Notes under the pieces: generated by a model
Told to the model about the DNA's origin: nothing
Databases searched by the model: none
The model's input: only the letters and a program-made list of their open reading frames with translations
NCBI GenBank assembly: GCA_017893485.1
Contig: JACEHZ010000201.1
Span: 62,001 to 126,000, forward strand
Reading direction: 5' to 3'
Length of the DNA stretch: 64,000 nt
From: Hemerocallis citrina
Lineage: Eukaryota > Streptophyta > Magnoliopsida > Asparagales > Asphodelaceae
Program-made: the position numbers and the translations under genes
Shown: positions 22,531-34,664 of the stretch, in pieces
Layout: each line of letters starts with the position of its first letter
Position numbering within the stretch: the first letter of the stretch is position 1

Positions 22531-23513
22531 TGTTGTCTTAGTTTGGGGTGCACAAAACGTGTCTATAAATACTAATAAGTTTAAATTGAGTTGTTCAGAT
22601 TTTCAGGATCAAATAATATCAATAAGAGATTCAAGAATATTCAAAGAAGGAAAGTGATAAAGAAGATTGAGAAATCAAGCAAAAGAAGAAGATATTCAAA
22701 AAAAGCAGTTGATTGATTAGCGGCCAAGAAAGCTATCAAGACCAGTTGCTATCATTCTATATTTGTGAGATTTAATCTGTATAAAATTGATTGGTGATTG
22801 ATTAGTTTTTGGTAAGAATATAAAGTGGATTCAGCATGAACAGCGCGATACCGGTCGACCGTACCTCATGACGGTCGACCGCATCGCAGTCGACTGCAAC
22901 TCATAGTTACGTAAGAAACAGTCGACCCGTCATCTCTCTACTTTACGTCAGAGAGATGAACGGTCGACTGCACCGAAATTGCGGTCGACCGTACTTTGGG
23001 CTGTTCACATTTTTGGAATGTATTGTTTCTAATTTTTTTCGAAACACTTCCCAGTCTATTTAATTGGACGAACCCACTGCGTATTCTTTACCTGTTACTT
23101 CTGAGAAAAATCTTCTGAACTAATCTTTCAACAATCAATCTGAGTGTGTGTGATAACTATTTTGTATTCTTCAGTCAGGATCATTAAAGATCTTAAGCTT
23201 TTTCTTTTTCTTCCACTTTGGTGAGATTGACGGGACTTGTGTTAGAAGTCCTGTGGGTGTAATAGGTCTCTCGGCCTGAATCCGAGAATCACTGTAAAAG
23301 GTTTTTGAGTATAGTGGAACGCTTGTGGCGGAGAATTGCTACAAGTAGGAGGCATGGACGTAGATCTCGGAGTCGAACCACGTTACATCGCTGCGTCACT
23401 TGTGCTATCTGCGTTTGCTCTTCTTAACTCTTTTTATTTACTCTGCACTTTATTTTTGTTTTTTTTAAAATTCCGCACAATCACCTTATTCACCTCCCCT
23501 AGGGTGATTTAAA
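22531..23513 (+). repeat. 5' LTR of F
   Basis: It starts TGTTGTCTTAGTTTGG and ends next to the primer site. It holds a cluster of GGTCGACC palindromes (22851-22995), matched in the 3' LTR. It is broadly collinear with the 3' LTR, with scattered substitutions. Confidence 0.9.
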
Positions 23514-23514
23514 G

Positions 23515-23526
23515 TGGTATCAGAGC
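23515..23526 (+). other. Primer-binding site of F
   Basis: TGGTATCAGAGC matches the complement of the plant initiator Met-tRNA 3' end exactly and abuts the 5' LTR. Confidence 0.93.
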
Positions 23527-23595
23527 GAGGTGCTTATCAAAAGCTTAAAAGCTTAAGCAAAAGGTCCAATGACCGAAATCCCTCCTCCCTAAAAC

Positions 23596-25511
23596 TTGTA
23601 CTCATCGGAGCCATTCGTCTCTAATGGGACAAGTCTTACACGCTCACCATTTTTTGATAGAAAATACTATGATGTTTGGAAAGTTCACATGTCTCATTTT
23701 CTACAGATGCTTGGAGAAGAAGTATGGAATGTGTGTATCAATAAAACAGATATTCCGGTCAGCAACGGGAAGACAACCTTCACAAAAGCGGAGCTAGCTC
23801 TCAAGACGACAAATTCCAAAGCCATGGCGGTTCTTTATGCAGGGTTGAATAACGAAGAACTAATGCGATGCGGGCGAACTGTAAGACAACATACGAGATC
23901 TGGAACAACATGCTGAAGCAGCATGAGGGAACCACTTTTGAGGTAAAAGCCAAAGTTAATTTATGTTTTTATAAGTTTGATGTGTTTCGTATGTTTGCCA
24001 GGAGAAAATGTGGATCAAATGCTCGCCCACTTCGATATCATTACCACGAACTTAAGAGCTTAGGTAAGGGGTTGGATGATGACTGAAAGGTCGGAAAACT
24101 CATAAGCTGTGTTACGCCAGAGTGGGATGTAAAGGCTGCTGCAATGAGGGAGACACTTGAAGATAAGGGATTCGACTACTACACATTCCAAGGAAAGTTG
24201 AAGACATATGAGATGGAAATGACAGAAACCAAAAGATACAGACAAAACATCGGGATTGAATCAAAAACCGAAGAGAAAACCATTGCACAGAAAGCAGAAA
24301 AATCACGATCATCAAAAGCAGATTCAGACCGTGAGGAGTCAGACGAGGACATTGCCTTATTGACCAAGCAATTTCGTAAGTACCTCAAATATAAAAAATA
24401 TGGCAGGTACCAAGGAGAAAGGGAGAAAGATAAAAATGACACGTGTTATAAGTGCAAGAACCCAGGACACATTCGTGCAAACTGTTCCGTTTCACAAGAT
24501 AGGAATAGGGACTACTACCACTCAAACCCAGGTCTGAAAAAGAAGGTGCTGAAGGCAACATGGTTAGACTCTGATTCAAGTGAGGGAGAACAAGGTTACG
24601 ATGACGTCGGCTTCATGGCTCTTGGGAATGGTGAGGTGCAATCACCATCTGAAGAAGAGGTAATCGAAGAACCCACTTATGATGAGCTAGTAGACATGTG
24701 TAATGGCTTAAAAGACTATGCTAAGAAACTAAGTTGTGAACTTAGGCAATATAAACAAATTCCAAATGAAACACATGACTCTTGTATTACAAACAATCAA
24801 AAAATGAAAAATAAGAATGCCTTGATCATGAAAAAATTTGAGTCATTTAGAAAAAATCATGATGTATTGCTGGAGGAAAATGAACTTTTAAAACAACAAA
24901 TTCGAGAATCCTTAGCAACACATGATGATCACTTAAGAGAAATTCATGAGAAATCTGTTTATATTGCCAAACTCACAGATGATTTAAAAGAATGCAAAAG
25001 AAAATTTGATGAGGTAGTGGAAGACTGTAATGAAGCTCTTGAACAAATTAAGATTCTTGATGCTACACTAAACATTCTTCGTTGGAATACAAAAGACGAT
25101 GAGATGACTTGGAAAAGACATTGTAAAAGAGTAATTGAGCTTGAAAAAATTGTAGAAAAATATGAAGGGCCCAGCTACCTTATTACAAAAAAATCAAGAT
25201 CATATCATGACAATCGAGGGATTGGTTACGAATAGCCAATACTCTATCAAAAATTTAAATCATCATGTCATATACACTTGCACAATCACCAACCTAATCA
25301 CAAACCAACTCAAAACTATGCAAGTATGCATGACTCAAGACATGGTCGCATCACATGTCATTACTATTGTAGATTAGGACATATTTTGTATAACTGTTCA
25401 TTAAAAAGGAATGCTAACTTTGTTTGGATAAGAAAGAATGTTAATGCAGGCTCAAAATCCACTTGGACTCCTACAAAGTTTCATGTAGGTGGTCTGATGC
25501 TCTCAACTTAG
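23596..25511 (+). pseudogene. gag: Sirevirus-like gag of F, broken
   Basis: Copia gag: an N-terminal capsid part (FFDRKYYDVWKVHMSHFLQM), an AKVNLCFYKFDVFRMF segment, a long charged and coiled-coil region to about 25235, and two knuckles. The first knuckle is CYKCKNPGHIRANC (CX2CX4HX4C, complete, near 24450). The second is CHYYCRLGHILYNC near 25355 (with one extra residue) followed by a Trp-rich FVWIRKN...STWTPTK stretch, a Sirevirus habit. Gag would form particles around the element RNA. Lesions: a frame change near 23870, an out-of-frame patch near 23985-24060, a TGA at about 24085, and a stop and frame change near 25235. The longest open part is 24144-25235. Confidence 0.85.
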
Positions 25512-25619
25512 AAGATCACCGACACCTTGATAGAAGACGCTCGTGAGGCTCAGTAAGTTATGCTAGCAACCAGCATCTCTATCAAGAAAAAAGGAGAACA
25601 CTACAATATATATGGCTTT

Positions 25620-25800
25620 CTACAGCAAATTTATTACAGTATTTAAGTGTTAATGCTATTGAAAGTGATCAATAACAGCATTTATGAAGAAAATGTTGTC
25701 TTTTAGTAATTTTAAATTTTAATGTTAGCTACGACAACATCTTTGAAATGCTATTTTTTTACAGCGTTTTAAAAACGCTGTTATATCCGACAATAAATTG
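25620..25800. repeat. Subterminal repeats of C2, left end
   Basis: Degenerate motifs such as ACAGCGTTTTAAAAACGCTG and AATGCTATT are present. The cluster is sparser and more mutated than the right one. Confidence 0.6.
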
Positions 25801-25819
25801 AATATGTAGGGGTAAAATG

Positions 25820-26190
25820 GAGAATTCCATCTAATCCAATTCCATCTCAAATCCCAGCTCTTCCCCAATCCAAATCGAACATTCTTTCGGGCTTTCCTCA
25901 ACAAACCCTAGTCCAAATCCCCCAATCACTACGTTCCCACCTCCACACCGTCGACACTCTTTGAGCGTCGCTCGCCACTGGGCCACCGTCGACCTCCTCC
26001 TATGCCTGTCGAAGTCTAAATCCCCAATCACGTTGTCCCCCACCACGCTTCGTCGACCCCCTTGTGCCACCGCTCACACTGCGCCGCCATCGACCTCCTG
26101 CACCCGTCGACTTCCCAACTGCACCCGTCTTGTTGGTTTGTGTGGTGATTATCGGGTATGTAATTCTCTCACAGTACTTATCTAATCTCC
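25820..26190 (+). other. Leader-like G+C-rich segment in C2
   Basis: A C-rich stretch with CGTCGACCTCC repeats resembles a plant 5' leader or first exon and may be the start of the captured gene. Short frames on both strands show no domain. 26191-29080 is A+T-rich and looks like introns or spacer, with no exon I can support. Confidence 0.35.
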
Positions 26191-29083
26191 TAATTCCTCC
26201 TAATGAATACACATCCTAACTTCCTTTTGAAGATAAGTGACAAAAGGAAAGCATTTCTTGATTGTATTGTTTTTATTTATTTATTTATTCATTCTTAAGT
26301 ATAATTTTTATTCACAAGTTTCAAACTTGTGATGTTTCTGTTATTTTATTTATCTTTTTTTAGTTAAAAAGCAGGGAGGATACAATAATTCAATCATTTT
26401 GGTAGTAAAAAGAAGAAGATGAAATTATTATTTTTTAGGAAAAATGAAGAAACTATTGATTTTAGTACCATCCCACAAGCACTCAAACTCAAAAGAGATT
26501 ATTCAGAAAACCATTTTTATGTTATGATAACTACAAGAAAATTTGTATTTCAAATATGGTAAATTAAAATAGTCCATCCCTATGATTAATCCAAAAATTC
26601 AATATGAAGTAACACAATAAGTAAATAGCCAAATTCCATTCTAGTTTGGTACCAAAACATAATCCTTATAACTCCCAATACTTCTTGCTTTTAAGAAGGA
26701 AGTTAGAATTACATTTTGTCAAAAGTGTCGTGATCTCCCTCTTGTATTCCTAATAATTAAACAATATTTAGAGGTAGTACTCAATCACATTACTTAGTTA
26801 ATGCCTTATCAGTCTGTGTTTATTTTGTGAATGTTGATTTTAGGTTGTAGGAAAGTGAGAAACGTTAAGAACAATTAACAAATTATGTTAGGATATTATT
26901 GGTGCTTTGGACCCACCCACGAAGAGAACATTAATCAAGCTCTCAATAACAAGTTGGAAAACAGTCAATCATGCTTGCATGTTGAGTTTTGGTTGAGGGT
27001 GACCTCACTTACAAGTTCAAATTAGTCCTTGCTTTGGTATCATAATTGGGGTAAGACATGAGATATGAGATACTGTAATCATAAACAAATTAAACATATA
27101 TGCCAAAAGCCTAAATCTTTGGAAAAACTAGAAACTAAGAAAAGTACTACCTAATAGGCATCAAGGTTACTAAATTATACTGCCCTAAAATCTAAGGAAA
27201 GTACCATCCACTGAGAATAAAGGCTCCGAAGGTCCTAATAAATCCAAGTCTCTACAAAACAAGTTTTAGCGATTCATCAACATCCTGCAAGTTTTTATGG
27301 ATTCCTTCTTTGTTACCGGGGTCGACCCCAAAGCCATAATGTCTCAAAACTAAGTATAAACGGCTATGACCTATATCTTATTGATTCATCAACATCCTTC
27401 ATGACCTATATTCTTATTGATTCATCAGCATCCTTCATGACCTATATCATGGTTCCTATTTTAGGCATACCGTACAAAGCAAAACGATTAAGCAGTGCGG
27501 AATCCCTTCATGTGTAATACTGAACCATAAAATCAATGGAGAAAAATAAACAAAGCTAGATTGTTTTTAGTTATTCTTAAATTCTGTTTGCGAAGTAAAA
27601 GTTTTATAATAACAGGTCTATGCTACCAATCATCTTATCAGCATAAAATTAAACCTTCCACAATCTATATTCATAGAAACAAATAGCATGCACATGACAC
27701 TAGGTCAAATCAACGCTACTTACAAGACAAAGAATCAGAAACATCTTAACATTAACACAAGCATATCAACTAAGCAGATCAAAAACATACCCACATTGTT
27801 TGCATGCAAGGGATTACTCAGCATTTACTGGGTGGTTGTGCATGTACACTGGCGCAAAGTCAATATAATAGAGAGTAAAGTGGCTGTCAACTAAATGGTT
27901 AATTTTCTTTCCTTCTTGATTGCAAATGATCCACTCAGTTGGTTGTTGACCTCACTCCAGTGGATTTTATGTTCTCTCTCTATATATATATTCAAACATT
28001 CTTTACTGATTCTAAAGGAGAATGTTGCTAAAAGAAGTAGGCACCAAATAATGGGTCTGATGCTCAATTATAAGATATTACGAAATTTTTGGTATATACA
28101 CAACCACTAATTGGATTGTAACCTATGACTACTTGCTTATTTGTACAGCCAATAGTCAAGGGGTTAATAATGTAAGACTGTTTAGTGTGTTTTCCATAAC
28201 AAGAAGATTTGTTTCAGTGTTATTGTAGAGGGCGGTGATAATACAAGAAAGTTGTAGTCTATATGGCTATAAACCTTCTCTACATGTAGAAGACATCAAT
28301 GATTATATTAGAACTAAGGAAATATATATGAAGCAGTATTTATTAGAAATAGTTATCAGAAGAGTATTTTAAGAAGATATATTTTTTGGTGGGCTATTAT
28401 TTGTTTGTTATGTGGGGGGTAGATTGTTTTTCTTGTTGGTTAGATTGAGCATTATGCCCGTATAAGTTGGGTGGAATGAGCATCACTATGTACTCTTCAG
28501 CATATTTGATTTACAATTTTTGTACAGTAGTAACTTACATCCATGTAGGCAACCGTCATAGCATTTGAAGAAAATGATTTCAGCTAGATATAGAATTTTT
28601 CAGATCTTGCATATGGGAACATATGAATCGTATTCTTTTTTATGATTAAAGAATAAGTAAATGTACCGAGCAATCATTTGATTCACGACTAAACCTTATG
28701 TCTTGCTAAGCTGTAATTTAGCAAAGTAGTAATATTAGGAGTGAGCTAGCCTTATCAGAAATTCAAAACTACTCCCTATCAAAGCTGCTAACAATATTAA
28801 TGGAGACCTCTAGTTTTTGAAAGAATCAAATTGTACTTTTGGCACATAAAGTTTTATTTAATGCACCAGATTCTACTATTGTTAAAAATCCATCCTTTTA
28901 AAGCTGACTGCTGAGAAATGTGTTTCTTCTATATTTAGGAATCTAATGCTAACTAGGACAAAGTCGTAGCTCTTGCGAAAGGGCTTCTGGTAATTTTATC
29001 TTATGGTAAAACTGAAATTGAGTTAGTAAGCATATACTGCTTGAATTTTTTTCAGTTACTGTATGATTCTCTGTTTAATTAGG

Positions 29084-29655
29084 GGAGGAAAATTCATCCT
29101 CTGTGGGGTACATCTCAACTTTTCATGCATCCTCGCTACATGCATGGAGCTGCTACCAGGCATTTTTCTTTTCAATTATCCCTTCAAAAGGATTTAGTTT
29201 TCTTAATTAGAATCTCCTTATTACTATAATATTCACATTCATGGTTGAAACTTTCAGCTCTGATGTCGATGTTTATGCTTATGCTGCAGCCCAGGTCAAG
29301 AAAGCCACGGAGGTAATAGAATGTATATTACTTATTTTTTTCGTTGAATTTTATAGTAAAGATACTGTCAAAGCAATAACAAAATTTTTACAGGTAACCC
29401 ATTATCGAGGAGGAGAAAATTTCATATTTTGGGGTGGACGAGAAGGGTACCAAACTCTTTTGAACACTGACATGGAGAGAGAGCTTGATCACTTGGTAAT
29501 AAGTTTCCTCTTTGGCCATTAAACTCTACTAGTTCAAACAAAGTTTGTTATCTTTATTTGATAAAAAAACATCTACTAATATAGCGGTTTCCCATTGAAG
29601 GCAAGGTTCCTGCAAGCAGCTGTTCATTATAAGAAAAAGATTGGATTCAATGGTA
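29084..29655 (+). pseudogene. xylA-like: Captured xylose isomerase exons
   Basis: Four segments with GT-AG borders are present: 29084-29158 (HPLWGTSQLFMHPRYMHGAA), 29259-29313 ([18 protein letters not shown]), 29394-29494 ([20 protein letters not shown] then [13 protein letters not shown]) and 29602-29655 (ARFLQAAVHYKKKIGFNG). These are consecutive parts of plant xylose isomerase, which interconverts xylose and xylulose using divalent metal. The [12 protein letters not shown] motif lies near the active site. Only the middle third of the enzyme is present; the metal-binding Glu and Asp residues further on are absent. Splice sites survive, so capture was of genomic DNA. Exon edges are approximate. 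Confidence 0.88.
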
Positions 29656-29924
29656 CCAACTATGCATCATTGGTACACAACTATGCCTTAGCTTCTTTAT
29701 GCTAAGGCATTGTGACTATATTTTGTAGTAAATATTGTGCGGATTCAAGTTTATTGTATGGATTCAAGTTTATTGTACGACTTTTTCTATGATGCTTGGT
29801 TTTGATATACTTGTAAACAAATTTTCAAAACTGTTATAGTTTTAATGGTGTATTGGCATTTTCAATATATTATTTTTTATTCGCATCGAGAGAAATTTTT
29901 TTTTTGTATACCGGTAAAAATAAA

Positions 29925-30352
29925 TAGCGTTCCTAAAACGCTGTAAAAATACATTGCTCTCAAAAATAGTGTCAAAAGATAGCATTTTCAAAATGTTGTA
30001 TGTTTGAATGCATTTTCAAACACTGAATTTTACGACGGCGTTTTGAAATCGTTGTCAAAATATAGCGTTTTGAAAATGATGTCTTTTTTATAGCATTTTC
30101 AAAATATTGTCAAAACATAGCGTTTCTAAAACGTTGTCTCTTTTAATAGCGTTTTGAAAACGCTTTCCAAGAGACAACGTTTTCGAAAACGCTATCAAAA
30201 GATTGCATTTCCAAAATGCTCTCTTTTGATAGCATTTTGACAAAACGCTATATACATATTATAGTGGGGGTTTTGATAGCGTTTTGAAAACACTGTCGTA
30301 GAGTTTTTATAGCAGTTTATGAATGTTGTTAAATGTCATATATGTTGTAGTG
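29925..30352. repeat. Subterminal repeats of C2, right end
   Basis: About a dozen copies of ATAGCGTTTTGAAAACGCTG-like palindromic units, with variants, fill the last 430 bp. Confidence 0.85.
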
Positions 30353-30489
30353 GAAGGATCTTGGTCCTTCAAATAAGTATAGCACCGGGTAAAATCTACA
30401 CTTGCTTGAACCTATATTAAATGTGCATCTGTTAACTATTTCTGAAATACATAAAATGTGTGAACTTTACAATATCCAAACTTAAAATC

Positions 30490-30660
30490 ACTCTGCAAAA
30501 ATTGAATGATCGGTCGACCATACTACCCATTTGTCCTTGATCAGTCGAGAATGGACCGGTCGACCGTCCACCCCTCTGCCACAAATCACCAAATTAAAAC
30601 TCCCTATTTCGTATTGTGCATTCGACCATATCTGTGAACCGGTCGACTGACCAAGTCGGC
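30490..30660. repeat. GTCGAC-rich cluster upstream of second F coding region
   Basis: CGGTCGACCATAC, ACCGGTCGACCGTCC and ACCGGTCGACTGACC occur within 170 bp, just before the leader of the next coding region. 30356-30808 has no other gene-like content. Confidence 0.7.
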
Positions 30661-30808
30661 TGAGTTTCTTGTTCCCCTTCTAATATAAATACCTCTTCAC
30701 CCATAACCTCTCAAAAGCCGTAGCCTCCAAATACTAACCCATCAAATAAACTTCTCATCTCTCAACATTCTCCTCAAATCTCTACAGTTTTTCCCTCCCT
30801 CTTTCTTA

Positions 30809-31911
30809 ATGGCATCCTCCTCATACAAATCAAAGAGCAAGAAAGCCATTGCATCTAAATCAGTCACTAGAGATGGCATAATCTTTCGAAACTCTCATTG
30901 TGCTGATAATTACTTCTCTTCTCTTTATAATGTCCCCATTGTTTCCAATCAGGTAATTAACCTATCATCCTTGGGGGTCAATTTTCTGTCATGGTTAGAA
31001 TCCTTAGAGATTTTGGGTGGAAAAACTATCTTGCTACCCCTAGAACCCACTCCGAGTCTCTAACTCGTCAATTCTATGCAAACCTTGAGGGTCTTCAAGA
31101 TGTTGATCTCACCCTCTCATCCATCATTCTTGGGAGAAGAGTTAGAGTCACTCCCGAATATCTCCGTGGGAGATATGATTTTCCCAAAGGAGAATTTGAT
31201 GCATACCATCTAGATTTTAAAACCCTTAATTATAAATCTGGTCATGACCAAAATACTGTCAATTCTATGATCGTACAATCTGAATTCTCTCGTCTTCCTC
31301 CTCCCGCTCCTACAAATATCACTGATACAGCTCGAGTTCTAAATAAAATTATCAATGCTGATATTTGGCCCAAAAAGAATGACAGAACAGAAATTTGGGT
31401 CGATCAATCATTTATTATTTTTCTCATTCTTGGGGAATACAAGTTCGATCTTGCTACATTCATCATTCGCACGATGAATTATGCAACCTCTACAAATCAT
31501 GGTCTCCCTTTCAGTTCTCTCATATACAACATTGCCATTGATTCCCGTATTGATATCGGGAACTTCTTGCTAAGAAAAAACCCTATGCCCATCCTCCCTT
31601 AACAAATGGGCAATGATGTACAATTTAATTAGCGGGCACGTCGTCGTCAAGTCCAACAACAAGCATGCCAAGCCGAACAAGCACCTTCCTCCTCGCATCG
31701 CAAGAATGCCTCTCCCTCTTCCTCATCATTCGTGACTCATGAGCAGTTTGTTGCTCATCAAATGCAAGTGTATGGATATTATGTTAACACGATTGAATAC
31801 ATGCAAGGAAAAGAAGATTGGAAAATTCTTCCTCCTCCGAATAATGATGAAGATGATGAGGAAGATGAGGAAGATGATGATAGTGATGAGGATGATGGCG
31901 GAGATGATTAG
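30809..31911 (+). pseudogene. Second coding region of F, putative plant transposon domain
   Basis: It starts MASSSYKSKSKKAIASKSVT. After a frame change near 31000 it continues with a GWKNYL...SLTRQFYANLEGLQD...RVRVTPEYLRGRYDFP pattern. That pattern fits the 'putative plant transposon protein' domain found in many plant retroelements (recalled, not searched). In the same frame, past two in-frame stops (TAA 31603, TAG 31639), runs a Gln-rich and then Ser-rich linker and an Asp/Glu-rich tail (about 31840-31910) ending at TAG. The intact product would be about 365 residues. Its role is unknown. It sits where pol or an env-like frame would be expected. Confidence 0.6.
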
Positions 31912-32034
31912 GAGTAGATATCTTCTTGTAATTTCTAATTGTAATGTATGCTCTTTAAAAGTTATGTAACCTACTATAATTTGCTATGAAAGAATACCTC
32001 CATATCTAGTTGCTTATCTTGATTATCTGTTTTA

Positions 32035-32410
32035 GTATTTCGGTCGACCGTGTGGTCGACCGGTCGCTCTCCTGGGCTCTTAAACCTGTATCTACACTTC
32101 AAAACACTCTGCTTTCAAAACTCTTTAGTCTTCAGTAGTTGCTGTCGACCGTGTGGTCGACCGGTTCACCCTCTGTGATTCGTTGTGTTTTTGAAATAGG
32201 TGTGAGATTGATTGTGCCGGTCGACCAGTTTGCTCTCGGTTTTTGCTTTGATTGACTTTCAGTAATTGCGGTCGACTGGTTCACCCTCTGTGATTCGCTG
32301 TGTTTTTGAAATAGGTGTGCGGTCGACCGATTTGCTCTCGGAAAAAATTCATTTTTTGACTTATATGCTCGATTGGTTTTGCGTCGACCGTACGGTCGAC
32401 CGGTTCTTTT
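32035..32410. repeat. GTCGACCGG cluster with ~115-bp tandem duplication
   Basis: CGGTCGACCGTGTGGTCGACCGG and related palindromes recur at 32041, 32146, 32218, 32268, 32318 and 32383. The segment TTCACCCTCTGTGATTCG is repeated at 32166 and 32281, showing a tandem duplication of about 115 bp. 31912-32034 and 32411-32984 are non-coding F sequence. Confidence 0.8.
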
Positions 32411-32984
32411 TCTGGTTACACGTGATTTTTAAGAACTCTCTCCTAATTCTATTTTTTATACTATCAGTTTATTGAAATTCATTCTTCACTTATTTTTCTT
32501 ATCCATGCTTCGCATCTGTATTGGGAAAATCTCAAATCTATGATACCATGAAGAGCTTTCCCTATATATCAAAGAGTCTCGCTATCGACGGTATAATGTA
32601 AGCAGACTTTCCTCCGTTTTTAGAAAAAACTATTATCTTTCCAAACTTCATCTCTCGTGTTTTGCTTAACGAAAGTTCTTTTCATTGACAAATAGTTTTC
32701 GGGGGAGTATATTATATTTTATTTATACTTATCTTTTGCCCCCTATTGGTGTGTTCCAAAAAGGGAGAGAATATTTATGAATCTTATGAATGAATGAAAG
32801 CAAATATTTTTTTATCTTCTATGGAGTATTGAATTAAGGGGGAGTATTTACGAATCTCTTTTTACCTATGAAAATCTGTGTTACAGGAAGTACTAAATTC
32901 AGGAGGAGTATTTATATGCCAAATTTTTTAATTTTTACTTTCAATATTCCATGGCATGTTTTGTTCACACCAAAAAAAGGAAAT

Positions 32985-33978
32985 TGTTGACTCTTAGTTT
33001 GGTGTGCACAAAACATATCTATAAATACTAATAAGTTTAAATTGAGTTGTTTAGATTTTCAGAATCAAATAATATTCATAAGAGATCCAAAAGAGATTCA
33101 AGAATATTCAAAGAAGGAAAGTGATAAAGAAAGATTGAGAAATCAAGCAAAAGAAAAAGATATTCAAAAAGAGCAGTTGATTGATTAGTGTCCATGAAAA
33201 CTATCAAGACCAGTTGCTATCATTCTATATTTGTGAGATTTAATCTGTATAAAATTGATTGGTGATTGATTAGTTTTTGGTAAGAATATAAAGTAGATTC
33301 GGTATGAACAGCGCGATACCAGTCGACCGCATCTCATGACGGTCGACCGCATCGCAGTCGACTGCAACTCACAATTATGTAAGAAGCAGTCGACCCTTCA
33401 TCTCTCTACTTTACGTCAAAGAGATGAATGGTCGACTGCACCGAAATTGTGGTCGACCGTACTTTGTACTGTTCACATTTTTGGAATGTATCGTTTTTAA
33501 TTTTGATCGATACACTTCCCAGTCTATTTAATTGGACGAACCCACTGTGTATTTTTCACCTATTACTTCTAAGAAAAATCTTCTGAACTAATCTTTCAAC
33601 AATCAATCCGAGTGTGTGTGATAACTATTTTGTATTATTCAGTCAGGATTATTAAAGATCTTGAGCTTTTTCTTTTTCTTTCACTTCGGTGAGATTGACG
33701 GGACTTCTGTTAGAGGTCCTGTGGGTGTAATAGGTCTCTCGGCCTGAATCCGAGAATCACTGTACAGAGGTTTTGAGTATAGTGGAACGCTTGTGGCAGA
33801 GAATTGCTATAAGTAGGAGGTGTGGACGTAGATCTGAGGGTCGAACCATGTTACATCGCTGCGTCACTTATGCTATCTATATTTGCTCTTCTTAACTCTT
33901 TTTATTTACTCTGCATTTTATATTGATTTTTTGTAATTCCGCACAATTATTCTATCCACTCTCCCAAAGTGATTCACA
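32985..33978 (+). repeat. 3' LTR of F
   Basis: It starts TGTTGACTCTTAGTTTGG, ends GTGATTCACA and is preceded by a purine tract. It carries the same GGTCGACC cluster (33317-33460) as the 5' LTR. Confidence 0.92.
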
Positions 33979-33983
33979 ACAAT

Positions 33984-34664
33984 TTGTTCAATTTATGACC
34001 AGCAAGAGAAGCAACCTAAAGGATACTTAACAGGGAAGATAAATGAACAGGGAAAGAAGAGTCACTGTCAAAGGATGCTCAGGGCAGGACAACAGCATGG
34101 ATTATCCTTTGAAATCCGCAATTTTTTAAAGGGAAAAAATTACGAGCATATAAAAGTGGCGATGAGCACTGCCTACTTCAAAAAAGAGTTCTCTCGTTCA
34201 CTTCAGTTATAGGAGGCTTGGTTTTGTTTTGGTTTCCCATCTTAGATTTTGATAATAAAAAAATATGTTCAGTGAGGCATTTTGTTGAACATGTGGCAGG
34301 TGAAATTGCAAGAACTGTAAAAAATGAGTGGCATTGAATACCTGATTTCCACACTCCAAACTATGAAGAATTGACAGAAAGCACTCCAAAACCCATTATT
34401 GCAAATGCAACTGCCCACAAAAATGCACACAAAAATTATTGCAAAATTGAACTAAGGCTAATTGAGAAAAATTAGAAATAGATTCAACAATCAATTCCAA
34501 TTATTGCAACAGAAATTGAATTGAAATTAGGACTACCTTTTTGCGAGTGGGCGAAGGAGAGAGATATGGGAGCGACAAGCGGTGACAGCGTGAAGACGAT
34601 GGGTGGGGGTGCGCAGGATAGAGAGAGGCAGGAGGGGCGCGCGTGAAGATGATGGGTGGGGGCG
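33984..34664. other. Segment of H between F and G
   Basis: A+T-rich to 34540, then G+C-rich (GTGGGGGTGCGCAGG) up to the G insertion. The G+C-rich part and the flank after G (38563-38690) both contain GCGTGAAGACGAT, so the region may be a leader carried by H. No exon is recognised. Confidence 0.5.

Larger units (their letters stand above)
25599..30352. mobile_element. CACTA element C2 with xylose isomerase exons
   Basis: The left end CACTACAATATATATG and the complement of the right end CACTACAACATATATG differ at one of 16 positions. An exact 3-bp TSD GAA (25596-25598 and 30353-30355) flanks the element. Its subterminal motif is AGCGTTTTGAAAACGCTRTC. The 4.75-kb element has no transposase and carries plus-strand exons of xylose isomerase. 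It interrupts F between gag and the second coding region. Confidence 0.92.
22531..33978 (+). mobile_element. Sirevirus-like copia element F, lacking pol
   Basis: LTRs 22531-23513 and 32985-33978 (both near 1 kb) have an exact 5-bp TSD ACAAT (22526-22530 and 33979-33983). A consensus initiator-Met primer site follows the 5' LTR and a purine tract (AAAAAAAGGAAA) precedes the 3' LTR. Inside are a long gag with zinc knuckles, then CACTA C2, then a second coding region with a putative plant transposon domain. No protease, integrase, RT or RNase H is recognisable. The long gag with two CCHC-like knuckles resembles the SIRE/Maximus lineage. Without C2 the element is about 6.7 kb. Confidence 0.92.

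Noticed and set aside
24144..25235. Host coiled-coil gene
   Set aside because: The CCHC knuckle, the position after a primer-binding site and the flanking LTRs identify it as retrotransposon gag.
29084..29655. Functional xylose isomerase gene
   Set aside because: Only middle exons are present, bounded by CACTA ends with a TSD. There is no start, no later metal-binding residues and no 3' end.
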